Source: Megalonaias nervosa (taxonomy: Eukaryota; Mollusca; Bivalvia; Unionida; Unionidae). Taken from it: DNA of 64,000 nt. The translations under genes and the position numbers were made by a program. Below are positions 55,301 to 59,120 of the stretch, piece after piece. The stretch lies in assembly GCA_016617855.1 (NCBI GenBank), contig JAECUM010016912.1:1-64000 (forward strand), read 5' to 3'. The notes under the pieces were generated by a model. It was not told the origin of the DNA, made no database searches, and saw only the letters and a program-made list of their open reading frames with translations. Each line of letters starts with the position of its first letter. Positions within the stretch are counted from its first letter, which is position 1.

Positions 55301-57633
55301 CTAAGCGGCACTGTTTTCATTTAGGACCAACCAGATATTGTAAGAAGTCTTTTAGTAAATATTCCATGTTTATATGAAAATAATTTCATAGAAAGTGTCA
55401 ATAACAAGATTCTCAAGGTGGACAACGTGGATGTGCGAGCGGCAACAGTTCATTTAGGATCAATTAGATATAGGTCATTTAGTGCAAATCCCATGTTGAT
55501 ACGACCATCTGTTCTGAAGGAGTAGCGATAATAAGATTTAACAAGATGGCTGACATACTTGGCGTCAGATCGGCACCATTTTCGTTTAGGACTAAGTTCT
55601 TCAGAGGAAGCTCCATGTTGATATGACCATTTATTCAGAATGTGTAGCGATAACAAGACTTATTGGATATTAGATGGCACCAATGTTCATTTAGGACCCA
55701 GTGGACACCATATGAAGACTTATGACGACAGCCCAATGCCAATATGACTTTCAATTTAGGAGAAGTAGCGATCACAAAACTGTCAAAATGGCTGACGTGG
55801 CGGCCATATTGGATTTAAGAACGGCACCATTTTCACTTAGAACCATCAAGACATCATAACAAGTCTTTCAGTGAAAACCTCATACTGTTATGGCCATCCA
55901 TTTCGGAGGAGTATTAATAACAACAAGTGCAATGTGGCCACAGTTGCGGCCATACTAGATTACACCCAGTTTTGACACCAAGGAGATATTTGACTCTCAG
56001 TCTTGCACCCCTAGGGGATACGCTGCATGATACAGTATGCAACTGGTGCAAAATAAAATACGCAGACATGAAAAGGATGCAAAATATATAGATCTCTGGA
56101 AAATTCACCGTTCATTTATAGTGTAAAAGTGAAAGAACCCCGCCTAAAGAATGTAAATGCCTGCCTACAAGGGAATAACGTGCAAGGATTAAATATATTT
56201 CAGGACCCAGAGACGGAAAAAATAGAAACCTGGAAACGGGAATCTAAAGAAGCACGTCCCTTCCAAACTGAAATACGCCTTCCCCGCTAGTCAAACAGAC
56301 CGATAATACCATATAAGAAATAAAGTAGTGGAGGGGGGAGGGTATCTTGAAATCATGTTTTTGTTTTGTTGGGTTTGGTTTGTTTTGTGCTCTTGGAGTT
56401 GTTTTTGTTTCTTGGGGGGTTTGTTTTTTAGATTTACGGTACATTAACTCTCTCAAAGTTATATAGTGCCATGGCAAGTAAAGTGCCTTGTCGAAAGACA
56501 CCTCACGGTAGCTGGTAGTTACTGATTCATTGGTGGGAACTAAATATCACCCTTCTGGTCAAGAGTCCAAGCAACCAAGAGTTTGGAGGTTTCGAAAAGA
56601 AATAACATTAAAGCTAAATCTCGCTTTGCGTATCAGACACACCAGAGAAGCTTCAAGAAAGGAATCTGAGGTAGTTTTTGTACAAACTGGTGCTAATTTA
56701 ATAACACCCAATATATTTGTAGCTGGCACCTCAGACTGGACATTCATTATCAACATCTTGTTTTAGAGCAACATAATTCATTTACCAGGTCTGCAGACTA
56801 TATGTATCTGACGTGTAGTGGCATAAGGCCGGTGCAACAATGAGACAGTGTCAGAAATCCTATCATATCAGATTGTTTAAAACAGTATTGTATGTCTATT
56901 TCGTCCCACCATTCAAAGTTAATACGGTGTACTAAGCTCCCCCCCCCACCTCCAGTTCTTTTCGTACAACAGAACGTTACATAATTATTCAAGTATTCGT
57001 CTACAGTTACACGCGTTATGCATAAATATTAAGAACTGTACAAATGAATACAGGACATGGACGTTTTTTGACGATAACGTAAATCTCCGTGCAAAAACTA
57101 TTATTATTTATGAAGACTGCAGTTCAACGCATATATACATTTCAACTTTTGGAAATTAAAACAGTTTCATTACGTAATAAAGGGGTTAGCATTAAAAATC
57201 AAACGACAACTTTTTGGGCAATAATAAGATGACATAAATGTTTTAGAACTGAAAGCATGAACTCAATGAAAAGATTTTGTTTCGAATTTACTCCACGTCA
57301 TTACTCTCTACTAAAACTGAAAGGAAGTTTAAACAATAGCAAAATGAAAATATTATCAATCATTGTTCATACTATATAATATTTCAAATACCATCAACTC
57401 CTAAATGCATATTTTCCCCCATAAAATTTTGTGCAGAAAACTTCTTTATTAGTAAATTGTAGGTACCCAAGAAAAAATTATTATTACACATAGTTAAAAC
57501 AAAATATCATAAAAAAAATACACGTACGAAACTGTAGACAACAGAGTAATATCAGGAAGCAATATGTAGACTATAACTTGAAACATGTCTTACCATAAAT
57601 CCGAACATAAATAGACATACGGACAATACAAAA

Positions 57634-57719
<86 letters not shown>

Positions 57720-58315
57720 TAGGTGGATATTGAAAATACAAATGGGAGTGTACTGATCTCTACTCTAAATTCAGTACTGAATCAGAATAAAATGATACGT
57801 GACGAATAGCAAACAACAATACATCAGTCTGATCTTTAACAATAAAATCCCTGCTACAGTAATAAAACCTTTGCTAAACTTAATCAGACGTAAGAGATGA
57901 AAAAAATATCTACAAAAAGTAAGAAAAGGCGAAACACAATGCACACCGTTAAGTTTGCAGGAAAAACAGGAAGATAACGGCGTGTAGTTAGTTGATATCC
58001 GAGACCCTTTAAGAGCAGCATTATCTTCTTATGAGATGCAACTAGTGCAACGTTATGACCTAACGTCTGCGTCTAATAGTGACAAAAAATTAAGCCGAAA
58101 TCCCTGACTTTATTAATGAGGTGAGCTGGTTGGCAAGCAATAAAGACAATATCGAAGTTTTGAAGGTGTACTTCCAGGCAAACATTCACAGACAAAAAGT
58201 ATAAAATACCAATGTATTACTGTTATTAAAAACATTTTGAAGTCCTTAGAGATTTACTTTATTTACCTATTACTATTATCATCTTAATCGTCTTGGTCGT
58301 CATTATTTATTTTCA

Positions 58316-58362
<47 letters not shown>

Positions 58363-58966
58363 GATGCACAACAAAGTTCGCGTGCAATCTGAAAATTAAT
58401 TTTAAAACATTGTTCAATGCAAGTGATTAACCTATTTCAATTTTTTAAAACAATTTTTTCTCAACATTAAACTGGTGAGACGGGATCAATATCAACCAAA
58501 TTAGAAACTAATACTGCTAGTGCCAGTTGTTATACCTATCCTTTGACAACGCTATAAATACAAAATCTAACACTGTTACAATGCTATTACTAATACTAAT
58601 ACAACCCAGCAGCAACTCTGTTACAATACTTTAATACTGATATTATCCCAACATCAACATTGTTACAATACTATCTATACTTATACTACACAACAGCAAC
58701 ATTGTTACAGTGCTATACTAATACTGATACTACCCAATAGCAACACTGTTACATTGCTATTACTAACACTGATACTATCCCGATAAGTTACAAAAGCCTA
58801 CCTCTGCCTCGAATGTGTTATGTACAGCTACAGTCTTTTTGTCCACATCGTACAGTGCCTGGTCCCTGTGGTCCCGGTACTGAAAGAACTGTTCCCCGGT
58901 CCCCGGGCTTAACACTGTCAACACCGATATTATTGCTATAGACTGTTGAACCAAATCTCTGGCCAT
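1015..58966 (-). CDS. MMP21: Matrix metalloproteinase-21 (MMP21), whole gene, six coding exons
   Basis: Secreted zinc endopeptidase. Joining 58966-58802, 27431-26615, 12400-12107, 10833-10579, 7106-6931 and 1356-1015 gives 2049 nt, or 682 residues plus stop, with GT/AG at every intron and matching phases. Domain order: signal peptide (about 1-26), prodomain (27-242) with cysteine switch TSRCGNAD (Cys134) and furin-type REKR (239-242), catalytic domain (243-426) with zinc ligands His380, His384, His390, Glu381 and Met-turn Met398, then hemopexin (427-661) directly, without a hinge. Cys428 and Cys659 should close the propeller. MMP21 identity rests on the Cys-containing RRAFDG segment, the [12 protein letters not shown] helix, [12 protein letters not shown] in blade 1 and the KWFDICDV end, which match vertebrate MMP21 as I know it. 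In vertebrates MMP21 acts in left-right patterning. Longer than human MMP21 (about 570 residues), mainly in the prodomain and C-terminal tail. Exact 5' end and splice variants are not visible. Confidence 0.9.
2515..2840 (-). mobile_element. tRNA-derived SINE, family 1, copy 1
   Basis: On the minus strand it has a tRNA-like head: box A in GGTGGCCTAAGTG and box B GGGTTCGAACCC. A shared body follows, containing GGCATGATGCCCC-like and CTGCCACACTGCAGAC-like segments, and it ends in a (CA)n tail (GT at 2515-2561 on the plus strand). The same head, body and tail order recurs at five other places in this window. Confidence 0.85.
2922..4106. mobile_element. Foldback (long inverted repeat) element, about 1.2 kb
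   Basis: The left end, TCTATGAGACGCCGTAGCGG, is repeated in inverted form at the right end (4087-4106). Inverted similarity continues through both arms, roughly 2922-3290 against 3545-4106. Each arm is itself built of degenerate units of about 75 bp with motifs such as TCATATGTCGAG and GTTGAATTACACAG. A central spacer (about 3290-3540) is unrelated. No transposase frame is present. Target duplication not clear. Confidence 0.7.
5083..5388 (-). mobile_element. tRNA-derived SINE, family 2, copy 1
   Basis: The minus strand carries a class II tRNA-like head (GATGGTCTAAAAAGCGC, box B GGGTTCGAGTCTC). The family body follows (GGCCAATG..GGTATGTG, AAGCTTGCCAGT, TTCTTCC, AAAAATGGCCTTAAACCC). The plus strand shows GGGTTTAAGGCCATTTTTCA at its left end. 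Confidence 0.8.
5471..5680. mobile_element. MITE with TACTCGCTTA-type ends, degraded copy
   Basis: Left part TACTCTTTTACAAGACGGACCCAACTGC and internal palindromic TATGCGACAGC/GCTGTCGCATA segments match the family better preserved at 13003-13206 and 25250-25376. A poly-A/C stretch interrupts the middle and the right end has decayed. Confidence 0.55.
5863..6126. repeat. Minisatellite, about 20-bp unit
   Basis: About 13 variants of AGTCACATATACAAGTCAAT in tandem. The 97-residue open frame here (repeating [12 protein letters not shown] units) is a by-product of the repeat. Confidence 0.92.
6404..6560 (-). mobile_element. SINE family 2, copy 2 (head lost)
   Basis: Starts GTTGGGTTTAACGCCATTTTT on the plus strand and ends CACATTGGCCGAATCC, stopping where the tRNA head should begin. 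Confidence 0.7.
6865..6911. repeat. (TAA)n microsatellite
   Basis: Trinucleotide array 20 nt from the exon 5 donor. Confidence 0.95.
6931..7106 (-). CDS. MMP21: MMP21 exon 5: hemopexin blades 2 to 3
   Basis: Codes [20 protein letters not shown] through [16 protein letters not shown] (residues 511-569). Acceptor TTTCCTAG; donor TGG then GTTAGT (phase 0). The split Gly codon joins exon 4 to make YFFKGDKYYKY, a textbook hemopexin motif, which shows that no exon is missing between them. Just after the donor the intron carries a (TAA)n microsatellite. Confidence 0.92.
7258..7332 (-). mobile_element. SINE family 2, fragment (3' part)
   Basis: GGGTTTAACGCCCATTTTCAGCA through GGTGGAGGAGG on the plus strand. 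It stops exactly where the fragment at 7790 resumes in the family order. Confidence 0.6.
7790..7965 (-). mobile_element. SINE family 2, fragment (head and middle)
   Basis: From GGAAGAACACGGAAAAACCCC to the tRNA-like head (box B region CGAGACTCGAACCC, then GCGCTTTAGACCACTC). It is complementary in extent to 7258-7332, with 457 bp of unrelated DNA between. Confidence 0.68.
8261..8354. repeat. (GT)n(TA)n compound microsatellite
   Basis: GT repeats run straight into TA repeats. Confidence 0.95.
10579..10833 (-). CDS. MMP21: MMP21 exon 4: hemopexin blade 1 and start of blade 2
   Basis: Residues 427-510 with split codons at both ends (phase 1/1, 255 nt). Acceptor is T-rich ending ACAG; donor AAAG then GTATAC, weaker than the others. 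Starts [12 protein letters not shown], with Cys428 the first hemopexin cysteine. [24 protein letters not shown] is the most MMP21-specific stretch and has an N-glycosylation sequon (NRT). It ends in a YFFKG blade motif that exon 5 completes. Joining the catalytic helix straight to hemopexin with no Pro-rich hinge fits MMP21. Confidence 0.94.
10834..12106 (-). other. MMP21 intron 3
   Basis: 1.27 kb, the shortest intron. Contains a diverged segment (about 11200-11460) with GACCTTGA/TGACCT motifs and the 75-bp tandem array at 11522-11878. Confidence 0.8.
11522..11878. repeat. Tandem repeat, about 75-bp unit, four copies
   Basis: Each unit starts CCCACCCTCCCCTGTCTTGCC and runs through ATTATAAGAA, a CTGGGCATAATAAAAACCTC segment and CACTTATC. 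The first unit carries a 45-bp A-rich expansion. Both strands stay open (158 and 136 codons) because the unit is a multiple of three; I read neither as a gene. Confidence 0.92.
12107..12400 (-). CDS. MMP21: MMP21 exon 3: zinc-binding catalytic core
   Basis: Residues 328-426. Acceptor TTAATTGCAG; donor TACG then GTGAGT. Holds the calcium/zinc loop ([22 protein letters not shown]), the active-site helix [14 protein letters not shown] with three zinc His and the catalytic Glu381, the Met-turn (YSIM) and the closing helix [14 protein letters not shown]. All catalytic residues are intact, so the enzyme should be active. Cys333, just before RRAFDG, is a free cysteine at a position also occupied by Cys in vertebrate MMP21 as I recall it. 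294 nt with phase 1 at both ends, so skipping would keep frame but remove the active site. Confidence 0.95.
13003..13206. mobile_element. MITE with TACTCGCTTA-type ends
   Basis: Left TACTCGCTTACAAGTTGGGT is mirrored by GGATCCGACTTGTAAGCGAA at the right. Palindromic inner halves share the CAGATCTGGATCTATGC-type motif. No coding capacity. Confidence 0.75.
13350..13455 (+). mobile_element. SINE family 2 fragment
   Basis: Plus-strand body only: GGATCGGTGGTTCTTTC, CCAGGTTCTTCCTCCACCAG, GTGCTGAAAAATGG. The head is missing. Confidence 0.65.
13561..13800 (+). mobile_element. tRNA-derived SINE, family 3, with (AAAT)n tail
   Basis: tRNA-like head GACCTCGGTGGCTTAATAT (box A) and GGATTTGATCCCC (box B-like), an unrelated body of about 130 bp, and a terminal (AAAT)n tail. 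Only copy seen here. Confidence 0.6.
14581..14918 (+). mobile_element. SINE family 1, copy 2
   Basis: The only plus-strand copy. GTTTAGAACGTCCGCC and box B GGGTTCGAACCCC are followed by the family body (GGCATGATGCCCCAGTGC, AACTGCCACACTGCAGA) and a (CA)n tail of about 48 bp. The 5' end of the head has decayed. Confidence 0.85.
15124..15212. mobile_element. MITE with TACTCGCTTA-type ends, short copy
   Basis: TACTAGCGTACAAGTCGGGT at left, GACCCGACTTATGAGCGAGT at right, with a near-perfect GATCCTGACC/GGTCTGGATC-type palindrome inside. Confidence 0.7.
15989..16025. repeat. (GT)n microsatellite
   Basis: Pure GT array. Confidence 0.95.
16740..17960. repeat. Diverged tandem array, about 140-bp unit
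   Basis: About eight imperfect copies. Recurring landmarks in order are AATATGCGT, AACTCATC, TTGATGATACAAGCC, AAGTTTGATCAAAATCGGATC, then a GTGGTAACAAG-type segment and CCAATCAGATGCAAGATCACC. Divergence between copies suggests an old array. Confidence 0.75.
18472..18647. mobile_element. pogo/Tigger-like MITE with TA target duplication
   Basis: Ends CAGATGTCCCTTACTATAAC and (inverted) CAGTAAACCCCCTCGCTTTA, flanked by TA on both sides. Internal ATAACGA/TCGTTAT motifs are typical of pogo-type Tc/mariner MITEs. No transposase. Confidence 0.72.
18891..19080 (+). mobile_element. tRNA-derived SINE, family 4, copy 1
   Basis: Head GGAGCTACGGTATCTCAGTC with box B GGGTTCGATACCCG and a CAT at the anticodon position, so it resembles an initiator or elongator Met tRNA. 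The body contains GTGTCCTTGAGACAGGCACTT, shared with the other copies, and the end is A-rich. Not a functional tRNA gene, because the acceptor stem does not close. Confidence 0.68.
19355..19407. repeat. (CA)n imperfect microsatellite
   Basis: CA array with TA and CG interruptions. Confidence 0.9.
22558..22700. mobile_element. pogo-like MITE, truncated
   Basis: Left end CAGTATACCCTTGTAATAAG preceded by TA; interior has GATATAATGAACACC and TTCGTTATACCGATTACC. The right terminal repeat is not found. Confidence 0.5.
24415..24450. repeat. (GA)n microsatellite
   Basis: Pure GA array. Confidence 0.95.
24663..24742. repeat. (TA)n microsatellite
   Basis: Pure TA array, 80 bp. Confidence 0.97.
25250..25376. 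mobile_element. MITE with TACTCGCTTA-type ends, TACA target duplication
   Basis: The best-preserved copy, 127 bp. CCGTACGTACTCGCTTATAA at left, with inverted CCATATATACTCGCTTATAA at right, is flanked on both sides by TACA (25246-25249 and 25377-25380). This defines the family's true ends. Confidence 0.85.
26060..26580. repeat. Diverged tandem array next to exon 2
   Basis: Three or four poorly conserved units sharing GGTTCATGGCAT, CCTTTGGACCTT, TTGTTAAAGG and CTCAACCAAGTTGGTTAT-like segments. It stops about 35 bp from the exon 2 donor. Confidence 0.5.
26615..27431 (-). CDS. MMP21: MMP21 exon 2: prodomain, cysteine switch, furin site, start of catalytic domain
   Basis: Residues 56-327 plus the first base of codon 328. 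Acceptor TAATTTCAG precedes [11 protein letters not shown]; donor AAAG then GTAAGT. Contains the peptidoglycan-binding-like prodomain ([13 protein letters not shown]), cysteine switch STSRCGNAD (Cys134), a long polar Asn/Lys-rich spacer (about 137-235), the proprotein-convertase site NREKR followed by S243, and the first catalytic strands ([40 protein letters not shown]). The furin site implies activation in the secretory pathway rather than by extracellular proteases. One large exon carrying the whole prodomain is unusual for MMPs in general. Cys66 and Cys97 are extra prodomain cysteines. Confidence 0.93.
28287..28335. repeat. (TA)n microsatellite
   Basis: Pure TA array. Confidence 0.95.
28521..28866 (-). 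mobile_element. SINE family 1, copy 3
   Basis: Full length on the minus strand. Head with box B (plus strand GGGGTTCGAATCC), body (CTGCAGTGTGGCAGC and GCACCATGCCGCAGAC on the plus strand) and a degenerate G/T tail at 28521-28552. Confidence 0.85.
31873..32100 (-). mobile_element. SINE family 2, copy 5
   Basis: Minus-strand copy with the head at 32040-32100 (GGTCACCGATTGG-like) and the body ending GGTGGGTTTAATGCCATTTG on the plus strand. Middle region somewhat eroded. Confidence 0.75.
32371..32612 (+). mobile_element. SINE family 2, copy 6 (best tRNA head)
   Basis: CGCGTGGCCGAGTGGTCTAA is an almost intact class II (Leu/Ser type) tRNA 5' half with box A. GGGTTCGAGTCTC is box B, then GGCTCGGCCAATGTGGGTAT. 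The body follows (CTTGCCAGTAGCTTTTCGTG, TTTCTCCATCAG) and the end is CAA-rich. Confidence 0.82.
33603..33851 (-). pseudogene. Open-frame remnant in the Polinton-like element
   Basis: 82 codons, starting inside the interior and reading toward the left TIR. Middle part is a plausible helical protein ([20 protein letters not shown]); both ends are Lys-rich because of poly-A tracts. No family recognised. Confidence 0.35.
33895..34452 (+). pseudogene. Plus-strand frame remnants in the Polinton-like element
   Basis: Two short frames (33895-34155, 34216-34452) with protein-like composition, separated by a stop and a shift of frame. I do not recognise either. Their codon texture differs from the AT-rich flanks, which suggests decayed coding sequence of the element. 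Confidence 0.3.
34504..34742 (-). pseudogene. Minus-strand frame remnant in the Polinton-like element
   Basis: Overlapping short minus-strand frames in a GC-richer stretch. One begins with a small hydrophobic Gly/Pro/Ala-rich segment, another ends in a basic Arg/Lys cluster; a stop and a frame change lie between. This resembles the layout of small capsid-associated proteins but is not diagnostic. Confidence 0.25.
35872..36021. repeat. Two-copy tandem duplication, about 65-bp unit
   Basis: AATTTACAAGGCATAT, AACCCAATCAAATCGTTG and TACAGTATTTGTTGT occur twice in succession. The copies differ by an A-run. Confidence 0.9.
36028..36204 (-). mobile_element. SINE family 4, copy 2
   Basis: Minus-strand head with box B GGTTCGAATTC and the family block (plus strand TACCTTGCCAAGGGACGCAC). 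Confidence 0.6.
36348..36506. mobile_element. hAT-like MITE
   Basis: Ends CAGGGGTCTGAAACTC and inverted CAGGAGTCTCAAACAC; interior GGGCCGCATGAGGGC and GCGGGCCAC. The 8-bp flanks match at 5 of 8 positions, so the insertion is old. Confidence 0.7.
37195..37645. repeat. Tandem array, about 46-bp unit
   Basis: About ten imperfect copies of TTAAAGCCTTGTAATAACTG followed by CTATTGTATATCATATACCT and GGTATG. Confidence 0.88.
38735..39013. repeat. Tandem array, 40-bp unit, seven copies
   Basis: Nearly identical copies of ATTCAATACTTTATATGCAA then CTCATTGGAGTATCGAATTT. High identity points to recent expansion. Because 40 is not a multiple of three, the same peptide cycles through all three plus frames, which stay open together. 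Confidence 0.95.
39646..39697. repeat. (GA)n microsatellite
   Basis: Pure GA array. Confidence 0.95.
40337..40412. repeat. Two-copy tandem duplication, 38-bp unit
   Basis: TACTTTTATTTTACAAT then CGTAAGGGATGAAAAGTGCG occurs twice. Confidence 0.9.
40920..41047. repeat. Tandem array, about 33-bp unit
   Basis: Four copies of GTCACACACGGGTATACATG with ATACACTAAGTTT. Confidence 0.85.
41105..41200. repeat. Tandem array, about 26-bp unit
   Basis: Four copies around GATCACTCCAATTAAATGTC with TAT. Confidence 0.85.
41213..41411 (-). mobile_element. SINE family 1, copy 4 (head lost)
   Basis: Body and T/G tail are present (CTGCAGTGTGGCAGTTTATA, GCATCATGCCGCAAAC), but it stops at CTCTTAATGCTAAGCGC, before the tRNA-like head. 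This is the expected form of a 5'-truncated retro-insertion. Confidence 0.8.
42278..42382. repeat. Two-copy tandem duplication, about 60-bp unit
   Basis: TTTGAAGTTGTAATTT, TTTTAGCATACA and ATATATCATAC occur twice. Confidence 0.85.
42700..43056. repeat. Tandem array, 54-bp unit, about 6.5 copies
   Basis: Units read GACCTATTGTACATCGCATG, AATTTGACATAGGATGGGTC, CTCCGTGTGGACAA. 54 is a multiple of three, so an 18-residue repeat is open on both strands (minus 42689-43174, 161 codons; plus 42755-43087). No signal peptide or family match; treated as a minisatellite. Confidence 0.93.
43087..43185 (+). mobile_element. SINE family 2 fragment
   Basis: AACATGGGTATGTTAGAAAG, GCTTGCCAGTTG, GGAGGTTCTTCCC, CGTCCTCCACCAAAC. 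It abuts the 54-bp array. Confidence 0.6.
43744..43764. repeat. (AT)n microsatellite, left of the LINE
   Basis: Ends exactly where the LINE frame begins. Confidence 0.9.
43765..45276 (+). CDS. LINE reverse transcriptase fragment with C-terminal zinc finger
   Basis: Open for about 503 codons from the 5' truncation (first ATG at 43843, 477 residues). Motifs in order: [45 protein letters not shown] (first catalytic Asp), [26 protein letters not shown] (FADD catalytic pair), [13 protein letters not shown] and YLGSTIS. A thumb/connection region follows ([35 protein letters not shown]), then a C2H2-like finger near the end ([21 protein letters not shown]). There is no stop or frameshift, so insertion was recent or identity has been kept. 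The copy cannot retrotranspose alone because the endonuclease is gone. Confidence 0.93.
   Translation, partial: NYRGISLLSIAGKILARLILNRLIASVSEDNLPESQCGFRPDRSTADMIFAVRQVQEKCLEQNMNLYAIFVDLTKAFDTVNRDALWVILKKLGCPQKFTNLIRLFHDDMTGEILSDSEPSEKFPISNGVKQGCVLAPVLFSLFFTQVLLHAIHDLDLGIYIRYRLDGSVFDLRRLAAKTKTLERLITEALFADDCALMAHEEIHLQTIVDKFSEASNLFGLTISLGKTEVLFQPAPNTVPSQPCITIGDTQLKNVDSFKYLGSTISNDGSLDKEITARIQKASQALGRLQTKVLQHKDIHLSTKLKVYNAVVLTSLLYGCETWTVYRRHISRLEQFHQRSLRAIMRIKWHDRIPNQEVLDRANTASIEAKLIQAQLRWTGHVIRMDQNRIPKQLFFGELVQGNRNQGRPHKRYKDNLKMHIKWADLQPHQLELAASDRSHWRVLTRKASSTFEADRRQRLAAARERRHKAASQPPPSTGVPCPTCNRLCSSEFGLRSHIRVHR
43765..45318 (+). mobile_element. 5'-truncated non-LTR retrotransposon (LINE)
   Basis: About 1.55 kb flanked on both sides by (AT)n. 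Keeps the reverse transcriptase from its NYRGISLLS motif to the end, but lacks the endonuclease and everything upstream. After the stop only about 40 bp of 3' UTR remain before an (AT)n tail. Simple-repeat 3' tails are usual in RTE-type LINEs; the exact clade is not resolved here. Confidence 0.9.
45320..45369. repeat. (AT)n between LINE and LTR
   Basis: Tail of the LINE and left flank of the LTR. Confidence 0.95.
45370..46291 (+). mobile_element. Solo LTR, copy A
   Basis: Starts TGTTACG and runs to about ACACG before (TA)n. Shares ordered blocks with 50386-51287: TCTTGGACAAAGACATTT, a GACGTCATC..CCATATTGGAAC block, the CGTAAG..CCTATTTCATATT block, TTTTCTAGGGAAGTAAATTA, and CTCTTTTCTTTTGTTACTTT. 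The right CGTAACA end is lost in the microsatellite. No internal gag-pol sequence adjoins it. Confidence 0.75.
46291..46371. repeat. (TA)n right of LTR copy A
   Basis: Pure TA array, 81 bp. Confidence 0.95.
46569..46690 (-). mobile_element. SINE family 4, copy 3
   Basis: Minus-strand head GGAGCCGCGGTAGCTCAGAC with box B GATTCAAATC, and the family block (plus strand GTGCCTTGTCCAAGGACACA). Confidence 0.7.
47407..47568. mobile_element. hAT-like MITE with perfect 8-bp target duplication
   Basis: Ends CAGGGCCGAAGGGG and inverted GAGGGCCGTAGAG. Flanked by TTCATATC at 47399-47406 and 47569-47576. Interior has GGGCCCGGGCCG and CCCAGGGCCTG; no transposase. Confidence 0.85.
47630..47875. repeat. Tandem array, about 40-bp unit
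   Basis: Six copies around CCTCATTACAGATGTGATTT and ACAGTTGAACCCACGAGGT, most diverged at the left. Confidence 0.85.
47886..47914. repeat. (AAT)n microsatellite
   Basis: AATAAT trinucleotide array. Confidence 0.93.
48959..48977 (-). other. Candidate orphan first coding exon
   Basis: ATGGCTACTGATGTTACGG is followed directly by the consensus donor GTGAGT. The ATG context is good (A at -3, G at +4), and the upstream 49040-49120 is locally CpG-rich. It ends in phase 1, which does not fit the phase-0 MMP21 exon 2. If real, it starts another minus-strand gene whose exons I cannot see. Confidence 0.15.
50386..51287 (+). mobile_element. Solo LTR, copy B
   Basis: 902 bp with perfect 7-bp inverted ends TGTTACG...CGTAACA. 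It has a polyadenylation signal AATAAA (51204-51209) in GGGAAATAAATTAT, about 80 bp from the right end, as expected of an R-U5 region. Flanks GGCC and AGCC are a possible imperfect target duplication. No primer-binding site or gag-pol follows, so it is a solo LTR. LTR superfamily not determined. Confidence 0.82.
51395..51868. repeat. Tandem array, 36-bp-class unit, about 13 copies
   Basis: Units of ACCCATATCACTGAGACAGT and ATATAAAAGTTACTGC. The 36-bp period keeps 12-residue repeats open on both strands (plus 51364-51699, minus 51448-51681); I read them as non-coding. Confidence 0.92.
51869..54205. other. Intron stretch, largely featureless
   Basis: No gene. Notable only for a strong hairpin (53128-53232) and a moderately GC-rich unclassified segment (about 52980-53120) that has the look of a dispersed repeat. 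Confidence 0.5.
53128..53232. repeat. 105-bp near-perfect palindrome (hairpin)
   Basis: TTTCAGCTCATCTGGTCACG at left is mirrored by GAGCTGAAA and TATGTGACCACAT at right. Arms of about 50 bp meet at CTGCTGCAG. Most likely a foldback MITE; a hairpin RNA source is possible but unsupported. Confidence 0.75.
54209..54630 (-). mobile_element. SINE family 1, copy 5, with internal triplication
   Basis: Complete copy. (TGCG)n(TG)n tail at 54209-54258, body, then head with box B (plus strand GGGGTTCGAACC) and box A (CTCTAACCACTAAGGCCACC). Within the body ACATTATCTTGACACTAGGC plus TTGAC occurs three times in tandem (54393-54467), which the other copies have once. Confidence 0.88.
54690..55960. repeat. 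Diverged tandem array, about 145-bp unit
   Basis: About eight copies. Landmarks in order: CCATATTGGATGT, GGCACCATTTTCATTTAGGA, CCAACTAGATATCATAAGAA, GTCTTTCAGTGAAAACCCCA, GTTCATATGGCCATCCATTT, GGAGTAGCGATAACAAGATT, CAAGATGGCTGACGTGGCGG. It begins 60 bp from the end of a SINE. Copies are well diverged. Confidence 0.78.
56464..56590 (-). mobile_element. SINE family 4, copy 4
   Basis: Family block AAAGTGCCTTGTCGAAAGAC then ACCTCACGGTAG on the plus strand. Head region eroded. Confidence 0.5.
57640..57719. repeat. (TA)n(CA)n compound microsatellite
   Basis: TA array ending in a short CA run. Confidence 0.95.
58318..58363. repeat. (ATT)n microsatellite
   Basis: Pure ATT array. Confidence 0.95.
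58515..58790. repeat. Diverged tandem array, about 55-bp unit, adjoining exon 1
   Basis: Five units around CAACATTGTTACAATACTAT and ACTAATACTGATACTACCC. It stops about ten bases from the exon 1 donor, so the first bases of intron 1 run into the array. Confidence 0.82.
58802..58966 (-). CDS. MMP21: MMP21 exon 1: start codon, signal peptide, prodomain start
   Basis: Codes 55 residues, starting [20 protein letters not shown] and ending TFEAE. A short charged N-terminus is followed by a hydrophobic core (about residues 9-20) and a Pro/Gly-rich cleavage region, as in a secretory signal. The ATG has A at -3 and G at +4, and no other in-frame ATG lies between it and an upstream stop. The exon ends GCAGAG then GTAGGC, a good donor in phase 0. 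This matches the phase-0 exon 2, and the junction makes [13 protein letters not shown], the standard start of an MMP prodomain. That continuity is why I assign this exon despite a 31 kb intron. Confidence 0.82.
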
Positions 58967-59120
58967 GATCCGAGAAAGAATAATCAGTACACGCCAACTT
59001 GGCGTTGGCAGTATGGACCGCTGTTAAATATTACCAGATTTTCTAAACTATTTTATTTTTTGACAGTCGTTTTCCCACCTTATCACGTGAGTATTGGTCC
59101 GCCGTCTTCAGATTCAACCT

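Larger units (their letters stand above)
27432..58801 (-). other. MMP21 intron 1
   Basis: 31.4 kb, bounded by a phase-0 donor (GAG then GTAGGC) and acceptor (TTTCAG). Contains the LINE, both LTRs, the Polinton-like element, hAT MITEs, SINE copies and most tandem arrays. 29170-31860, 39350-40900 and 48180-50385 hold no element I can name. A lone ATG plus donor at 48959-48977 is noted separately. Confidence 0.75.
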
